Below, piece by piece: positions 19,439 through 28,800 of a stretch of DNA of 64,000 nucleotides. This stretch comes from Nitrospirota bacterium. GTDB taxonomy: Bacteria; Nitrospirota; Nitrospiria; Nitrospirales; Nitrospiraceae. The notes below the pieces were generated by a model, which saw only the letters and a list, made by a program, of their open reading frames with translations, searched no databases and was not told the DNA's origin. Position numbers and translations under genes: made by a program. The stretch lies in assembly GCA_004296885.1 (NCBI GenBank), contig SCVN01000008.1, forward strand, positions 62,001 to 126,000, written 5' to 3'. The stretch's first letter is position 1. Each line of letters starts with the position of its first letter.

Positions 19439-20932
19439 ATGTCGTTCTCGATCCGGTGGAAAGTCACCCTCGGCACACTGCTTGCCATCATGTTGGGACT
19501 GGTGGTAGCGGGAGGCTTGGCATTTCGCTCCATCGAACAACTGGAGCTGGCCCGCGCGGAAGAGGCGCTGGCCGCTCGCACAGGGCTCGCCGCGCTCGCC
19601 CTGCAGCCCCTCCTGGACCGTTCGCCTCCTCCGTTGGATCGCCTGCAAACCCAGGCGCGTGAACTCGGGCTCCAGGCCAATGCCAGAGTGACGGTGATCG
19701 ACCAGGACGGCCTGGTCCTCGCGGACAGCGCCTTGTCGGATGATGCGATCCCGGCGCTCGCCAACCACCGGATGCGCCCCGAAATCGCCAGCGCACTCGC
19801 CACCGGACGCGGCACGGACATCCGGCAAAGCGACACCACCGGTCAGCGATTGTTTTACCTGGCCATGCGGGTCATCCCCCCGGGCACCCACGCCATCAGC
19901 ATCGTGCGGCTCGCCATGCCCCTGACGACCCTGGAAAGCCGGATTCGCGATTTACAACAAGCCCTGGGTATTGCATTCGGTGTGGCGTTCGCCGTCTCCG
20001 TACTCCTGAGCTTCTTCATCGCCAGGGGATTGACGAGACCCCTGTCGGAGATCGCGGTGGTCGCCCGACAGTTGGCCGGCGGCTCCTTCGAGCGACGCAT
20101 CCCGGCCGCGTCGAACGACGAGGTGGGCGTCCTCGCGACGACCCTCAATCAGATGGCGGACCAACTCGACCACGACATCACCGCCCTGCGGCGGCTGGAA
20201 ACGGTTCGCAAAGACTTCGTCGCGAACGTCTCGCATGAACTGCGCACGCCACTCACCTCCATCAAAGGCTACGTCGAAGCCCTGTTGGACGGCGCGAAAG
20301 ACCATCCGGAAGAAGCGACGCGATTTCTGCAGATCATCCTCAAGCAAAGCGACCGGCTGAACCTGATCCTGGAAGACCTGCTGCAACTCTCCCAGATCGA
20401 GTCCGGCCGTGTCCAATTCAGGCAAGAGCCCGTCGGGTTGCGCAGCGTGGTCGAGCGGACCTTGGCTTCCATCAAGCCGCTGGCCGAGAAAAAAAAGCAC
20501 ACGTTATCCGTGGCCATTCCGCCGGACCTGCCGCCGGTATCAGGCGACGAAGACCGGCTGGTCCAAGTCCTCACCAACCTGCTCGACAACGCCGTGAAGT
20601 ACACGCCGGAGGGCGGCGCGATTCATGTGACGGCACGCCCCGTCCGCGAGGACGAGACGGTCGAACTGACCGTGGCGGATACCGGGATCGGGATTCCGGA
20701 CACCGATCGCCCGCGCGTGTTCGAGCGGTTCTATCGGGTGGACAAGGCCCGGTCCCGCGAAATGGGGGGGACCGGCTTAGGCTTGGCGATCGTCAAGCAC
20801 ATCGTCGAAGGGCACGGCGGCCAGGTGTGGGTGGAAAGGAACGACCCGAGCGGCAGCCGGTTCATCATCCGCCTGCCGGCGTTGAAAGATCTGAGGGAAA
20901 CCGCTCAGCCCAGTCGCGACACGACGGCGTAG
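19439..20932 (+). CDS. Membrane sensor histidine kinase, PhoR-like
   Basis: 497 residues: a first transmembrane segment (about 10-30), a periplasmic sensor region with VTVIDQDGLVLADS, a second transmembrane segment (IAFGVAFAVSVLLSFFI), a HAMP domain, HisKA with the phospho-acceptor in VSHELRTPLTSIKGY, and HATPase with N box (LLDNAVKY), G1 (VADTGIGIP) and G2 (GGTGLGLAIV). The last 28 nt overlap the 3' end of the phosphate transporter on the opposite strand. It pairs with the response regulator just upstream. Confidence 0.93.
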   Translation: MSFSIRWKVTLGTLLAIMLGLVVAGGLAFRSIEQLELARAEEALAARTGLAALALQPLLDRSPPPLDRLQTQARELGLQANARVTVIDQDGLVLADSALSDDAIPALANHRMRPEIASALATGRGTDIRQSDTTGQRLFYLAMRVIPPGTHAISIVRLAMPLTTLESRIRDLQQALGIAFGVAFAVSVLLSFFIARGLTRPLSEIAVVARQLAGGSFERRIPAASNDEVGVLATTLNQMADQLDHDITALRRLETVRKDFVANVSHELRTPLTSIKGYVEALLDGAKDHPEEATRFLQIILKQSDRLNLILEDLLQLSQIESGRVQFRQEPVGLRSVVERTLASIKPLAEKKKHTLSVAIPPDLPPVSGDEDRLVQVLTNLLDNAVKYTPEGGAIHVTARPVREDETVELTVADTGIGIPDTDRPRVFERFYRVDKARSREMGGTGLGLAIVKHIVEGHGGQVWVERNDPSGSRFIIRLPALKDLRETAQPSRDTTA

Positions 20933-21903
20933 ATCGTCGCCGCCATCAGCGCGGCCCCCGGGAGCGTAAAGACCCAGGCGTAGAGAATGCGCGCGGTCAC
21001 CCCCCACCGGACGGCGGACAACCGCTTGACCACCCCGACCCCCATCACGGAAGACGTGATCGTGTGCGTCGTGCTGACCGGCAGGCCGATGTGCGCGGTC
21101 ACCAGCAGGACCGTAGCCGCCGACGTTTCCGCGGCGAACCCGTGGACCGGCTCCAGCGTCAGAATACGCATGCCGAGCGTCCGGACGATTTTCCATCCCC
21201 CGACGGCGGTGCCCAACCCCATCGCCAACGCACAGGCCACGATCACCCAGGTCGGCACCTCGGCGGTCGGAATTTGCCCGGCCGACAGGAGCGCGAGCGT
21301 GATGATGCCCATGGCCTTCTGCGCATCGTTGGCGCCGTGGCTGAACGCCATGAAGCCGGCCGACACCATTTGCAGACGGCTGAACAGCCGGGTGGCGAAA
21401 TTGCGCGGGGTCCGGAAGAACAGTCGGCTGATCACGACCATGATGACCAGTCCGGTCAGGAACCCGAAGAACGGGGACAGGACCATCGCCTCCATGACCG
21501 ACCGCAAGCCGGCCAGCTTGACCACCGACCAGCCGCCGTGCACCAGGGCGGCTCCGACCAGCCCGCCGATCAAGGCATGGGAGGAACTGGTCGGCAATCC
21601 CAGCAGCAGCGTAAAGAGATTCCACACGATCGCGCCCCCCAGCGCGGAGGCCACCATCGCTTGCGTGACGGCGGCAGGATCCACGATCCCGGACCCGACC
21701 ATCTTGGCCACGGCCGTGGACATGAAGGCGCCGGCCACATTCAGCACGCCCGCCATCAACACCGCGGTGAGCGGGCTCAACACCCTGGTGGATACCACGG
21801 TCGCGATCGCGTTGGCGCTGTCGTGCCAGCCGTTCGAGAAGTCGAACAACAGCGCCAGCACCACCACCAGCAACAACATACCGTTCAGATCAAACATGCG
21901 CAT
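20905..21903 (-). CDS. PiT-family inorganic phosphate transporter
   Basis: 332-residue integral membrane protein with the duplicated PiT signature: FSNGWHDSANAIATVVSTRVL near the N terminus and FSHGANDAQKAMGI in the middle. About ten hydrophobic segments are visible. It moves phosphate with cations. The PhoU-like (DUF47) gene lies 112 nt upstream on the same strand, the usual PiT partner arrangement. Its 3' end overlaps the histidine kinase gene by 28 nt. Confidence 0.95.
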   Translation of the reverse strand: MRMFDLNGMLLLVVVLALLFDFSNGWHDSANAIATVVSTRVLSPLTAVLMAGVLNVAGAFMSTAVAKMVGSGIVDPAAVTQAMVASALGGAIVWNLFTLLLGLPTSSSHALIGGLVGAALVHGGWSVVKLAGLRSVMEAMVLSPFFGFLTGLVIMVVISRLFFRTPRNFATRLFSRLQMVSAGFMAFSHGANDAQKAMGIITLALLSAGQIPTAEVPTWVIVACALAMGLGTAVGGWKIVRTLGMRILTLEPVHGFAAETSAATVLLVTAHIGLPVSTTHTITSSVMGVGVVKRLSAVRWGVTARILYAWVFTLPGAALMAATIYAVVSRLG

Positions 21904-21979
21904 GCCCCTGGAAGAAGCCGGCAGCCCTCAGCTTCCGAAGACCGCCGAGGAAAAGAGAATGGAGAGTGATGGTATATCC

Positions 21980-22009
21980 GACGGCTGAAAGCTGATCGCT
22001 GACAGCCAT
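21980..22009. repeat. Repeat family A copy
   Basis: GACGGCTGAAAGCTGATCGC followed by TGACAGCCAT, between PiT and DUF47 genes; opposite orientation to the 18276 copy. Confidence 0.5.
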
Positions 22010-22015
22010 TGTTCG

Positions 22016-22633
22016 TCAGACGTGCTTGAGCGCGATGCGTTCGAGGATGTTGGCCACATCTTCGCAGCGATCCGTCCCTTCCTCGAAATTTTCGTAGATC
22101 TCTTTCCACTTGATCACCGCAATCGGATCCCGCTCCTGATCGAACAGCGAGGAAATCGCGTCGCGGGTGATCCGGTCCGCTTCGTTTTCCAGGCTGTTCA
22201 CCTCCACGCAACACTCGTTCAGATCCGCATGGGATTGCCCCAGACGATCGATACCCGCCCCCACCGCCACCGCCGCCTGGTGAAGGATGCCGGCCAGCTT
22301 GACCGCGGTGTCGGTGGGTTTGGCCACCTTGAACACCACGAAGCGGTCCGCGACCGCCTCGACCAGGTCCAGGATGTCGTCCATCGCGCTGGCCAGCCCG
22401 TGGATGTCTTCCCGGTCGATCGGCGTGATAAACGTCTGGTTCAGCTTCCGCACAATGTCGTGGGTAATCCCGTCGCCGATGTGCTCGATGTCCTTGATGC
22501 GGCGGGCCTGTTCCACCGGATTTTCAAAATGCTCCATCATGTCCTTGAGCAGGCGACTGCCCTCGATCATGTTGTGCGCCGCCTTGCGGAACAGGTCAAA
22601 GAACGCCACCTCGCGCGGAATTAAGCTGAACAT
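22016..22633 (-). CDS. DUF47/PhoU-like phosphate transport regulator
   Basis: 205 residues, all helical, from the ATG at 22633 (MFSLIPREVAFFDLF) with GAGGGTG upstream. The acidic clusters IKDIEHIGDGITHDIV and EVNSLENEADRITRD are the metal-binding repeats of the PhoU/DUF47 family, which pairs with PiT transporters. It is probably transcribed with the PiT gene and with the small membrane protein 10 nt upstream. Confidence 0.92.
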   Translation of the reverse strand: MFSLIPREVAFFDLFRKAAHNMIEGSRLLKDMMEHFENPVEQARRIKDIEHIGDGITHDIVRKLNQTFITPIDREDIHGLASAMDDILDLVEAVADRFVVFKVAKPTDTAVKLAGILHQAAVAVGAGIDRLGQSHADLNECCVEVNSLENEADRITRDAISSLFDQERDPIAVIKWKEIYENFEEGTDRCEDVANILERIALKHV

Positions 22634-22643
22634 CGCGTCACCC

Positions 22644-22985
22644 TCATGAATGCTTTGACGGTTTCGACCCATCTTTGACGGGCGGCGCGGCGATCAGTTC
22701 CCGCTTCGCCCGCATAATCGTGTACTCGATCGCCTCTTTCATGTTCTGTTTGACCTTCGGCAGGATGACGTTGTTGAAGATTTCGTCATCCAAGAGCACC
22801 GCAGACGTGTGCAGCAACGCCGACTGGACGCCGTACTCAATGCCTTCCTTGATTTCCTGTTTGATGATGCCCGAGCAGAGGACCGTGACGAGGAGCAACG
22901 CGGCTCCATACACCAGCGCGCGGGCCGCCGCCTGAACGACACCCTCTTTGAACAATTGCCCGAGAGATTTCTCGTTCACGGTCAC
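22644..22985 (-). CDS. Small membrane protein in the phosphate cluster
   Basis: 113 residues with one clear transmembrane segment (ALVYGAALLLVTVLCSGII, about 24-42). A helical segment follows, rich in Lys/Glu, with the family-like word EYTIMRAKRE. AAGGAGGTG precedes the ATG at 22985. It ends 10 nt before the DUF47 gene, so the two are probably co-transcribed. I do not recognise the family; a link to phosphate transport is inferred from position. Confidence 0.75.
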   Translation of the reverse strand: MTVNEKSLGQLFKEGVVQAAARALVYGAALLLVTVLCSGIIKQEIKEGIEYGVQSALLHTSAVLLDDEIFNNVILPKVKQNMKEAIEYTIMRAKRELIAAPPVKDGSKPSKHS

Positions 22986-23032
22986 CTCCTTATGGTTCTT
23001 CCCACCGGACGCAACCCTATCGCTTCGAACGC

Positions 23033-24025
23033 CTACCAGCGGAGCAACGCGGTCGCCCAGGTGAGACCGCCCCCGACCGCGCCCAACAGCACCGGCTCAT
23101 GTTCGGCCAGCCGTCCCTCCCGCACCGCCCGGTCCAGGGCGATGGGCAACGACGCGGACGACGTGTTGCCGATATGTTCGATGACCGAGTACATTTTCTC
23201 CGGCGGAATGCCCAGCCGTTTCCGCAACATGGCCAGCAGCCGGCCGTTCGCTTGATGGAAGATGACCGGTCCGAGTTCCTCCATCGTCACCCCGAATTCC
23301 TTGAGAATCTCGGCCACCGCTTCCGCCAGCCGTTTGACGGCCAGCCGAAAGAGCGGCCCCCCCTGCATCGTGAGCACGTGCTGACGGTCCCGAACCGTCT
23401 GCGCCGTCGTCGGCTGTCGGGACCCTCCGGCGGCCATGCGGATCAGCCCATGGCGGGCGCCATCCGCATAGAGCCGCACGCCCAGCAGCCCAGGCCCATG
23501 AGGGCCGCCGGTCGAATCCCCAATCACCAGCGCCGCGCCGGCCCCGTCCCCGAACAGCATCGCGGTCGCCACGTCCTGCCTGTCAAGGAAGCGGGACTTG
23601 ACCTCCGCCGCCACGACGAGACAGCGTTGCGCCTGCCCGCTGCGGACCAACCGGTCGGCCATGGACAAGGCATAGAGAAATCCGGAGCAAGACGCCGCCA
23701 CATCGAAGGCCGCGGCACGGGCCGCCCCGAGCCGCCGTTGCAACAGGCAGGCGCTCGAGGGAAACACCATGTCCGGCGACGTCGTGGAGAGCACGATCGC
23801 ATCCACCGACGACGGCGGCATGCCCGCCGCCTCGCAGGCCGCCCGCGCCGCCTGCTCCGCCAGATCCGACGTGGCCTGCCCTGCGTCGGCCCAGTGGCGG
23901 AGGCGGATGCCGGTTCGCCGGTAGACCGCCTCGGCGTCCAGCCCCAAGGCCAGGCCCACCTCTGCGTTCGTCACGGCCCTGGCGGGGACATAGGAGCCCG
24001 TTCCAACAATACGGCTGCGCAACAC
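23033..24025 (-). CDS. 3-oxoacyl-ACP synthase III (FabH-like)
   Basis: A KAS III-type condensing enzyme starting chain synthesis from an acyl-CoA. The catalytic triad is complete: Cys in ASCSGFLYAL, His in IFHQANGRLL and Asn in HIGNTSSAS. I start it at the GTG at 24025 (VLRSRIVGTGSYVP) because GGGGGAG lies 7 nt upstream; the frame is open to 24142. It gives 330 residues, normal for FabH. It stands alone with no other fab genes nearby, so a dedicated lipid or secondary product is possible. Confidence 0.9.
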   Translation of the reverse strand: MLRSRIVGTGSYVPARAVTNAEVGLALGLDAEAVYRRTGIRLRHWADAGQATSDLAEQAARAACEAAGMPPSSVDAIVLSTTSPDMVFPSSACLLQRRLGAARAAAFDVAASCSGFLYALSMADRLVRSGQAQRCLVVAAEVKSRFLDRQDVATAMLFGDGAGAALVIGDSTGGPHGPGLLGVRLYADGARHGLIRMAAGGSRQPTTAQTVRDRQHVLTMQGGPLFRLAVKRLAEAVAEILKEFGVTMEELGPVIFHQANGRLLAMLRKRLGIPPEKMYSVIEHIGNTSSASLPIALDRAVREGRLAEHEPVLLGAVGGGLTWATALLRW

Positions 24026-24236
24026 GGCTCGACTCCCCCGCAGAACACCTTCGGCCAAACACGATCCCGGTTCTCGCCCAGGTCTCGAGATGCCACCAAC
24101 CCAAGCCGGCGCGATTATAGGGTGCCGGAGAGAACCCGTCAATTGAACTTCGCCGAATCGGTTGCATTTTCAAACGCAATTTGTTACGGTGACCGGACTT
24201 CAGCCTATTTCCACAGGTTTCTGAAAGCACCGAACG

Positions 24237-25184
24237 ATGGGTGTGCGCGTAAAAATACCCCTTCTTGTCTTTGCCCTCGCCATCGGCTTGTCGTTCGGCT
24301 GCTCCAGTACCCCCAAGCAGACCGCAACCGGAGGGAAATCCGCCAGCGGCACCGACGAACAGATCTTCATCGGAGATACGGTCGAGAAAAACTACGACCC
24401 CAACGTCATCATGAAACGGGCCGAGGCCTTCTTCGACAAAGAGGAGTACGCGGAAGCCCTGGTCGAATACCAGCACTTCCTCGACCTGCACCGGGCCCAC
24501 ACCCTCTCGTCCTACGCCCAATTTAAGATCGGCATGAGCTTCTTCAAGATGTCCAAGTCCATCGATCGCGATCCGGCCCCGCTTACCAAGGCCCAGGACG
24601 CCTTCGAGAAGCTGATGAAAGAGTACCCGGGCAGCAAGTACCAGGCCGAGGCGATCGAGAAAATCAAAGCCTGCAACGATCTGCTGGCCCAGACCTATTA
24701 TTTCGTCGGTCAGTTCTACTATCGGCGCGAGTCGTATCTGGCGGCCGCCTATCGGTTCGAATCCATCGTGAAGAAATTCCCGGAGATGGAGGTGGCCCCC
24801 GACGCGCTCTATTATCTGGCGCTCTCCTACAGCGAACTCGGCGCGAACGACTGGGCGCATGACAAGCTGGTCCAGCTGGCGCAACAGTACCCGGCCAACA
24901 AGCACCAAAAGGAAAGCCAGACCCTGCTGGCCAAGGTGAATGCGAAACTGCCGCCCGGCACGGCGCTGGCCAAGGCCCAGTCCGCTCCCGCCGCCCCCAA
25001 TGCGCCAAGCGCCGCAGACCTGAAGCCTGCGACGGTCGTGGCCCAGGCCCCGGCTCCAATTCTCCCGTCCGCGGGGGCAGCCCCATCCGCACCTCCCATC
25101 GCCCAGTCCTTGACCGCCGTAAGCACCAAAGCATCGACGCTCACACCGCAAGTCACGCTCTGCCGCATCGGCTCCTGGTGCTGA
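24237..25184 (+). CDS. bamD: BamD-like outer-membrane assembly lipoprotein
   Basis: 315 residues: lipoprotein signal with lipobox SFGC (Cys at about 22), then TPR-like repeats in the YfiO/BamD pattern (AEAFFDKEEYAEALVEYQHFL, AQDAFEKLMKEYPGSKYQAEA, YYRRESYLAAAYRFESIVKKFP, YYLALSYSELGANDWA). BamD is the essential partner of BamA in folding outer-membrane barrels. The C-terminal 70 residues are Ala/Pro-rich and absent from the usual 240-residue BamD; they look disordered. It is divergent from the FabH-like gene. Confidence 0.88.
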   Translation: MGVRVKIPLLVFALAIGLSFGCSSTPKQTATGGKSASGTDEQIFIGDTVEKNYDPNVIMKRAEAFFDKEEYAEALVEYQHFLDLHRAHTLSSYAQFKIGMSFFKMSKSIDRDPAPLTKAQDAFEKLMKEYPGSKYQAEAIEKIKACNDLLAQTYYFVGQFYYRRESYLAAAYRFESIVKKFPEMEVAPDALYYLALSYSELGANDWAHDKLVQLAQQYPANKHQKESQTLLAKVNAKLPPGTALAKAQSAPAAPNAPSAADLKPATVVAQAPAPILPSAGAAPSAPPIAQSLTAVSTKASTLTPQVTLCRIGSWC

Positions 25185-25193
25185 TCTAGATCG

Positions 25194-25302
25194 CAGTCAG
25201 CCATCAGCTCTCAGCAAAAGACAAGCGCCGGTCACGACAGCCGATGGCCGTTTCCTCTTTCCTGCGTCTTCAAGCTGATCGCCGAAGGCTGACAGCCGAC
25301 AG
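25194..25302. repeat. Repeat family A, two copies
   Basis: AGTCAGCCATCAGCTCTCAGC at 25196 and AAGCTGATCGCCGAAGGCTG then ACAGCCGACAG near 25272-25301. They lie between the bamD-like and geranylgeranyl-reductase-like genes, which converge here. Confidence 0.55.
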
Positions 25303-25306
25303 ATGC

Positions 25307-26503
25307 TTAGTGCAGCGAGAGCGTTTCGCGGAGGAGTTCCCGGAAGGAGGCCTTGACCACGCCCTTGGCCTTTTTGAAGAAGGTCTGGTAGCTTTCTCGC
25401 CCCTGCAGGACTTCGTAGTACAGATTGATCACTTCCTGATAGCGATGCATGAGCTGGTGGCACAGGCGCGGAAAGGTGTAGACGATCCGCGCCACCCGCG
25501 AGGCCACGCGAAGCTCGGCGTAGATTTCCCGTATCACGTCCGTTTCGTAGTCCAGCAAACTCCGCCGGGAATCATGGAACGTGCCCAGCACGCTGGCCGC
25601 CGCAAGCTGGCCTGAGCGGACCGCGTAGTAGATGCCCTCCCCGAACAGGGGATCCACCAGGTGCCCCGCATCTCCCACCAACAAGGCCCGATGCCGGACG
25701 AGCCCGTCCGGCACCGACGCACCGCTGACGCTGAACAGGGGCAGGGGATGCCCGTGAGGCTTGGGTACGGCCATATGGGATAAGGCCTTTTCGTCGCGGA
25801 TGAACCGGTCGAACACGCCCCTGGGGCTCGCGGGCCGGCCCTTGAATTCGGCCACGCCGATGGACAGCCGCTCCTTCTTCGGAAAAATCCAGGCATAGCC
25901 TTGCGCCGTCGCGCCGAGGTCGATGAGCACCTTGCCTTCCCCCGGGTAGACTGGCTGCCGCCCGATGCCCATCTCGCTCTCGAGCGTCGGCATCCGGCTC
26001 AAACGGCGGTCCGGAAACAACCGCTGCGCCACGACGCTGTTCGCGCCGTCCGCGCCGATCAACACCTTGGTCTTGTACCGCCCCCGATCCGTGATGACTT
26101 CCACCCCGTCCGGCAGCTGGAGGAATTGCAGCGCCTGCTCCCCTTCGTGAATTTCGGTCCCGGCGCGGCGCGCCTTCTCGAGCAGCAAGTGATCGAACCG
26201 GTCGCGCATGACCATGAAGGCGATGGGCGTGGGAGACTGGATCAGGAAGGGTTCTTCGCCCCGGTAGGTGAACTGGACTCCGTAGACCGTGTGCTCGACG
26301 ACCGACTTGTACTCCTCGTCCAGAATCTTGTCGATCCGGGAGGAAAGCCCGCCGCCGCAGACTTTGTACCGCGGGTGCGACTGCTTGTCCAGTCCGAGCA
26401 CGGCCATGCCCGCACGGCTGAGCTCATAGGCGGCCGTGGCGCCGGCCGGTCCCATGCCGACGATCAGCACGTCGTAGGGTTTGCTGTCAGGCAAGGTGGG
26501 CAT
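25307..26503 (-). CDS. FAD-dependent oxidoreductase, geranylgeranyl-reductase family
   Basis: 398 residues from the ATG at 26503 (MPTLPDSKPYDVLIVG), preceded by TGGAG. The FAD-binding start VGMGPAGATAAYELSRAG, the LGLDKQSHPRYKVCGGGLS segment and ALLVGDAGHLVDPLFGEGIYYA mark the ChlP/GGR family of isoprenoid double-bond reductases. In this isoprenoid-rich region it may saturate a prenyl lipid or quinone side chain, but the substrate cannot be read from the sequence. Confidence 0.88.
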   Translation of the reverse strand: MPTLPDSKPYDVLIVGMGPAGATAAYELSRAGMAVLGLDKQSHPRYKVCGGGLSSRIDKILDEEYKSVVEHTVYGVQFTYRGEEPFLIQSPTPIAFMVMRDRFDHLLLEKARRAGTEIHEGEQALQFLQLPDGVEVITDRGRYKTKVLIGADGANSVVAQRLFPDRRLSRMPTLESEMGIGRQPVYPGEGKVLIDLGATAQGYAWIFPKKERLSIGVAEFKGRPASPRGVFDRFIRDEKALSHMAVPKPHGHPLPLFSVSGASVPDGLVRHRALLVGDAGHLVDPLFGEGIYYAVRSGQLAAASVLGTFHDSRRSLLDYETDVIREIYAELRVASRVARIVYTFPRLCHQLMHRYQEVINLYYEVLQGRESYQTFFKKAKGVVKASFRELLRETLSLH

Positions 26504-26733
26504 AATCTTCAGCTCCAACAGGGCGATCAAAATGGCCTTCTTTGCACCCGCCCGCCCCACGCGCGCCAAGACGCGCTCCCTCCCGTTGCGAGGCCGCAGG
26601 CCACTCTTTCCCCACAAGGCGGCCAGGCTGATCCCCTACACTGCGCGCGTCCAGCGAGCACTTTCTGAAGTGCGCGATGCGCGAGCACGGGGGATTAGCC
26701 TGACCGCCCCATCTTTCCATTTTCAGCGCCCTG

Positions 26734-27480
26734 CTATTGTCCCAGATACCAGCCGATTCCATACCGTTCCAAAAAACTCGTGATCAACGTCAGCGAGTTC
26801 GCATAGATCATCACGCCCACCACCACCAGAAACGCCCCGCTGACGAGGGACACGCCCCAAAGATAGGCCCGGACTTGTTTGAAGTAGCCCAGGAACCGGT
26901 CCACCCCCAGGGCCGTCGCAAACAGCGGCAGCCCCAGGCCGAGCGAATAGGCCGTGAGCAACGTCACGCCGTCGGTCAAGGCATCGGTCGTGCTGGCGTA
27001 GAGCAGGATCGTTCCCAGCACCGGCCCCACGCAAGGCGTCCAGCCGGCGGCAAAGGCCACTCCGATCAGAAACGAGCCCAGGTACCCGGCCGGGCGGCTC
27101 TTGAAATGGATCCGTTTCTCGACCTGCAGGAAGCTCAGATTCAGCACGCCCAGCAGGTAGAGGCCGAAGATCACGATCAGGATCCCGCCGAGTTTCCGGA
27201 TGTGCTCCTGGTACGTGATCAGCGCCTGGCCGATCAGCGTCGCCGAGGCCCCGAACGCAATGAACACACCGGAGAAGCCGGCGATGAAGAGGAGCGAGTT
27301 GACCACGATCGCCTTCCGGAACCGCTGCCGTTCGGCCGCATCCGAAAGCTGGTCGAGAGACAGGCCGGTGATGTAGGAGATGTATGAGGGGACGAGCGGC
27401 AACACGCAAGGAGAGACAAACGACAGGAGCCCAGCCGAAAAGGCCGCGAGGAGAGAGATGTGTTGAATGGACTCGCCCAT
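26734..27480 (-). CDS. ccdA: Cytochrome c biogenesis protein CcdA (DsbD-type)
   Basis: 248 residues with six transmembrane segments. The two redox Cys are in FVSPCVLPLVPSYISYITG and AGWTPCVGPVLG. It carries electrons from cytoplasmic thioredoxin across the membrane to periplasmic thioredoxin-like proteins that keep apocytochrome haem-binding Cys reduced. Two such proteins lie directly upstream, in front of ccsA and resB, giving a complete System II set on one strand. Confidence 0.94.
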   Translation of the reverse strand: MGESIQHISLLAAFSAGLLSFVSPCVLPLVPSYISYITGLSLDQLSDAAERQRFRKAIVVNSLLFIAGFSGVFIAFGASATLIGQALITYQEHIRKLGGILIVIFGLYLLGVLNLSFLQVEKRIHFKSRPAGYLGSFLIGVAFAAGWTPCVGPVLGTILLYASTTDALTDGVTLLTAYSLGLGLPLFATALGVDRFLGYFKQVRAYLWGVSLVSGAFLVVVGVMIYANSLTLITSFLERYGIGWYLGQ

Positions 27481-27498
27481 GTGTCACATCCGCAAGGT

Positions 27499-28065
27499 TC
27501 AGGGTGCCGCCACCAACTTCTGGATCAGCTGCCGCCCTTCGGGGCTTTGCCAGTCCCGCGCCCCGAAAATCCGATGCGTGATGACGCCCCGGCGGTCCAC
27601 GAGAAACGTCATCGGCAGGGTCCGCGCCCCGTACGCGACCCCGACGCGAAAATCCGAATCGTGCAGGATCGGGAACGTCAGGCCCATCTCCTCGCTGAAC
27701 GGCCTGGTCACCGCCGCGCCCTGCTGATCGGTGGACACGGCCAGGATCTCGAAATCCCGCCGTTTGAATTCCCGGTAGAGATCCTCCATCGCCGGCATCT
27801 CCACCCGACAGGGACCGCACCAGGTCGCCCAGAAATTGAGCAACACCACGCGCCCGCGATAGTCCGACAGGGTCACGAGACGGCCGCGCAGGTCGTAGAG
27901 CTGGAAATTGGGCGCCGGCGCCCCGACACGCACGCCGCTCCGCTCCTGAACCGGCTCCGCGCCAGTCGCCGGGCCCGGCGTTGCCTCGCATTGGCCGGCT
28001 GCGGCCATCGCCACGGCGAGCCCGAGGAGCGCCCCTGCCATCGAGTTGATCCTGGAGCTCCGCAT
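27499..28065 (-). CDS. TlpA/ResA-like thiol-disulfide protein (first copy)
   Basis: 188 residues from the ATG at 28065; a GTG at 28086 is an alternative that overlaps the next gene. Signal peptide (GALLGLAVAMAAAGQCEA), then an AhpC/TSA-redoxin domain with active site WATWCGPCRVEMP and a cis-Pro segment. Extracytoplasmic partner of CcdA. A second paralogue lies 4 nt upstream, with active site CKPC instead of CGPC, suggesting different redox potentials or clients. Confidence 0.92.
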   Translation of the reverse strand: MRSSRINSMAGALLGLAVAMAAAGQCEATPGPATGAEPVQERSGVRVGAPAPNFQLYDLRGRLVTLSDYRGRVVLLNFWATWCGPCRVEMPAMEDLYREFKRRDFEILAVSTDQQGAAVTRPFSEEMGLTFPILHDSDFRVGVAYGARTLPMTFLVDRRGVITHRIFGARDWQSPEGRQLIQKLVAAP

Positions 28066-28069
28066 GACG

Positions 28070-28681
28070 TCAGGTCGCCGGAACACCGGCCGCTGCGGTC
28101 TTTGCCCCGGCCTTCAGCAGGCCGGTGAGCACCTTGAGGTTGTCCAGCACCGTCCAGTCCCTGGGGCCGATGACTTTTTCCCTGAGCACCCCCTCTTGGT
28201 CGATGATATAGGTTTCCGGCACCCCCATGAGCTTGTAGCGCTTGTCGGTCTGCCCCCAGGAATCCACCAGCACCGGGAACGTCAGGTTCATACCCTTCAC
28301 GAACGGCGGGATGTCTTTCTTCGTCGTGACCCGGTCGATGCTCACCGCCAGGATGACCAGGCCGTCCTTCTCGAAGTTCTTATAGAGGACTTCCATGGAG
28401 GGCATTTCTTCTCGGCAGGGCTTGCACCAGGTGGCCCAGAAATTCAAAAAGACCACCTTCCCGCGATAGTCCGACAAACGGACCGGCTTCTCGTCCAGCC
28501 CGGGCAGCTCGAAGTCCGGCGCCACCTTCCCCACCGTCAGCGGCTCGTACTTGGCGCTCTGCATCCAGACGACACCGAAGGCCAGCACCAGGATGGCGAT
28601 GGCCGCCACGCCGATGAGCAGGCGCGACGCCGTCCTCGGTTGCGCCTGTGTTGCCTGATTAGTCAGTGATTCTTCAGCCAT
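28070..28681 (-). CDS. TlpA/ResA-like thiol-disulfide protein (second copy)
   Basis: 203 residues: an uncleaved N-terminal anchor (LLIGVAAIAILVLAFGVVW) and a redoxin domain with active site WATWCKPCREEMPSME. The arrangement matches ResA, which reduces apocytochrome c before haem ligation. It is followed 4 nt later by the CGPC paralogue and then ccdA. A family A repeat block occupies 28698-28800 upstream of it. Confidence 0.93.
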   Translation of the reverse strand: MAEESLTNQATQAQPRTASRLLIGVAAIAILVLAFGVVWMQSAKYEPLTVGKVAPDFELPGLDEKPVRLSDYRGKVVFLNFWATWCKPCREEMPSMEVLYKNFEKDGLVILAVSIDRVTTKKDIPPFVKGMNLTFPVLVDSWGQTDKRYKLMGVPETYIIDQEGVLREKVIGPRDWTVLDNLKVLTGLLKAGAKTAAAGVPAT

Positions 28682-28697
28682 GGATTGTACTCAAGAG

Positions 28698-28800
28698 CAT
28701 ATAGCCGATGGCTGATGGCAGGAACCAGCCATCCACTCTGTCCGCCGATTTTCTGATCTGGCCATAAGCTATCAGCGATACGCTATCAGCTCTGCTTCCG
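28698..28800. repeat. Repeat family A array
   Basis: ATAGCCGATGGCTGATGGCA at the left and GGCCATAAGCTATCAGCGAT then ACGCTATCAGCTCTGC at the right, between the second TlpA-like gene and ccsA. Confidence 0.65.
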
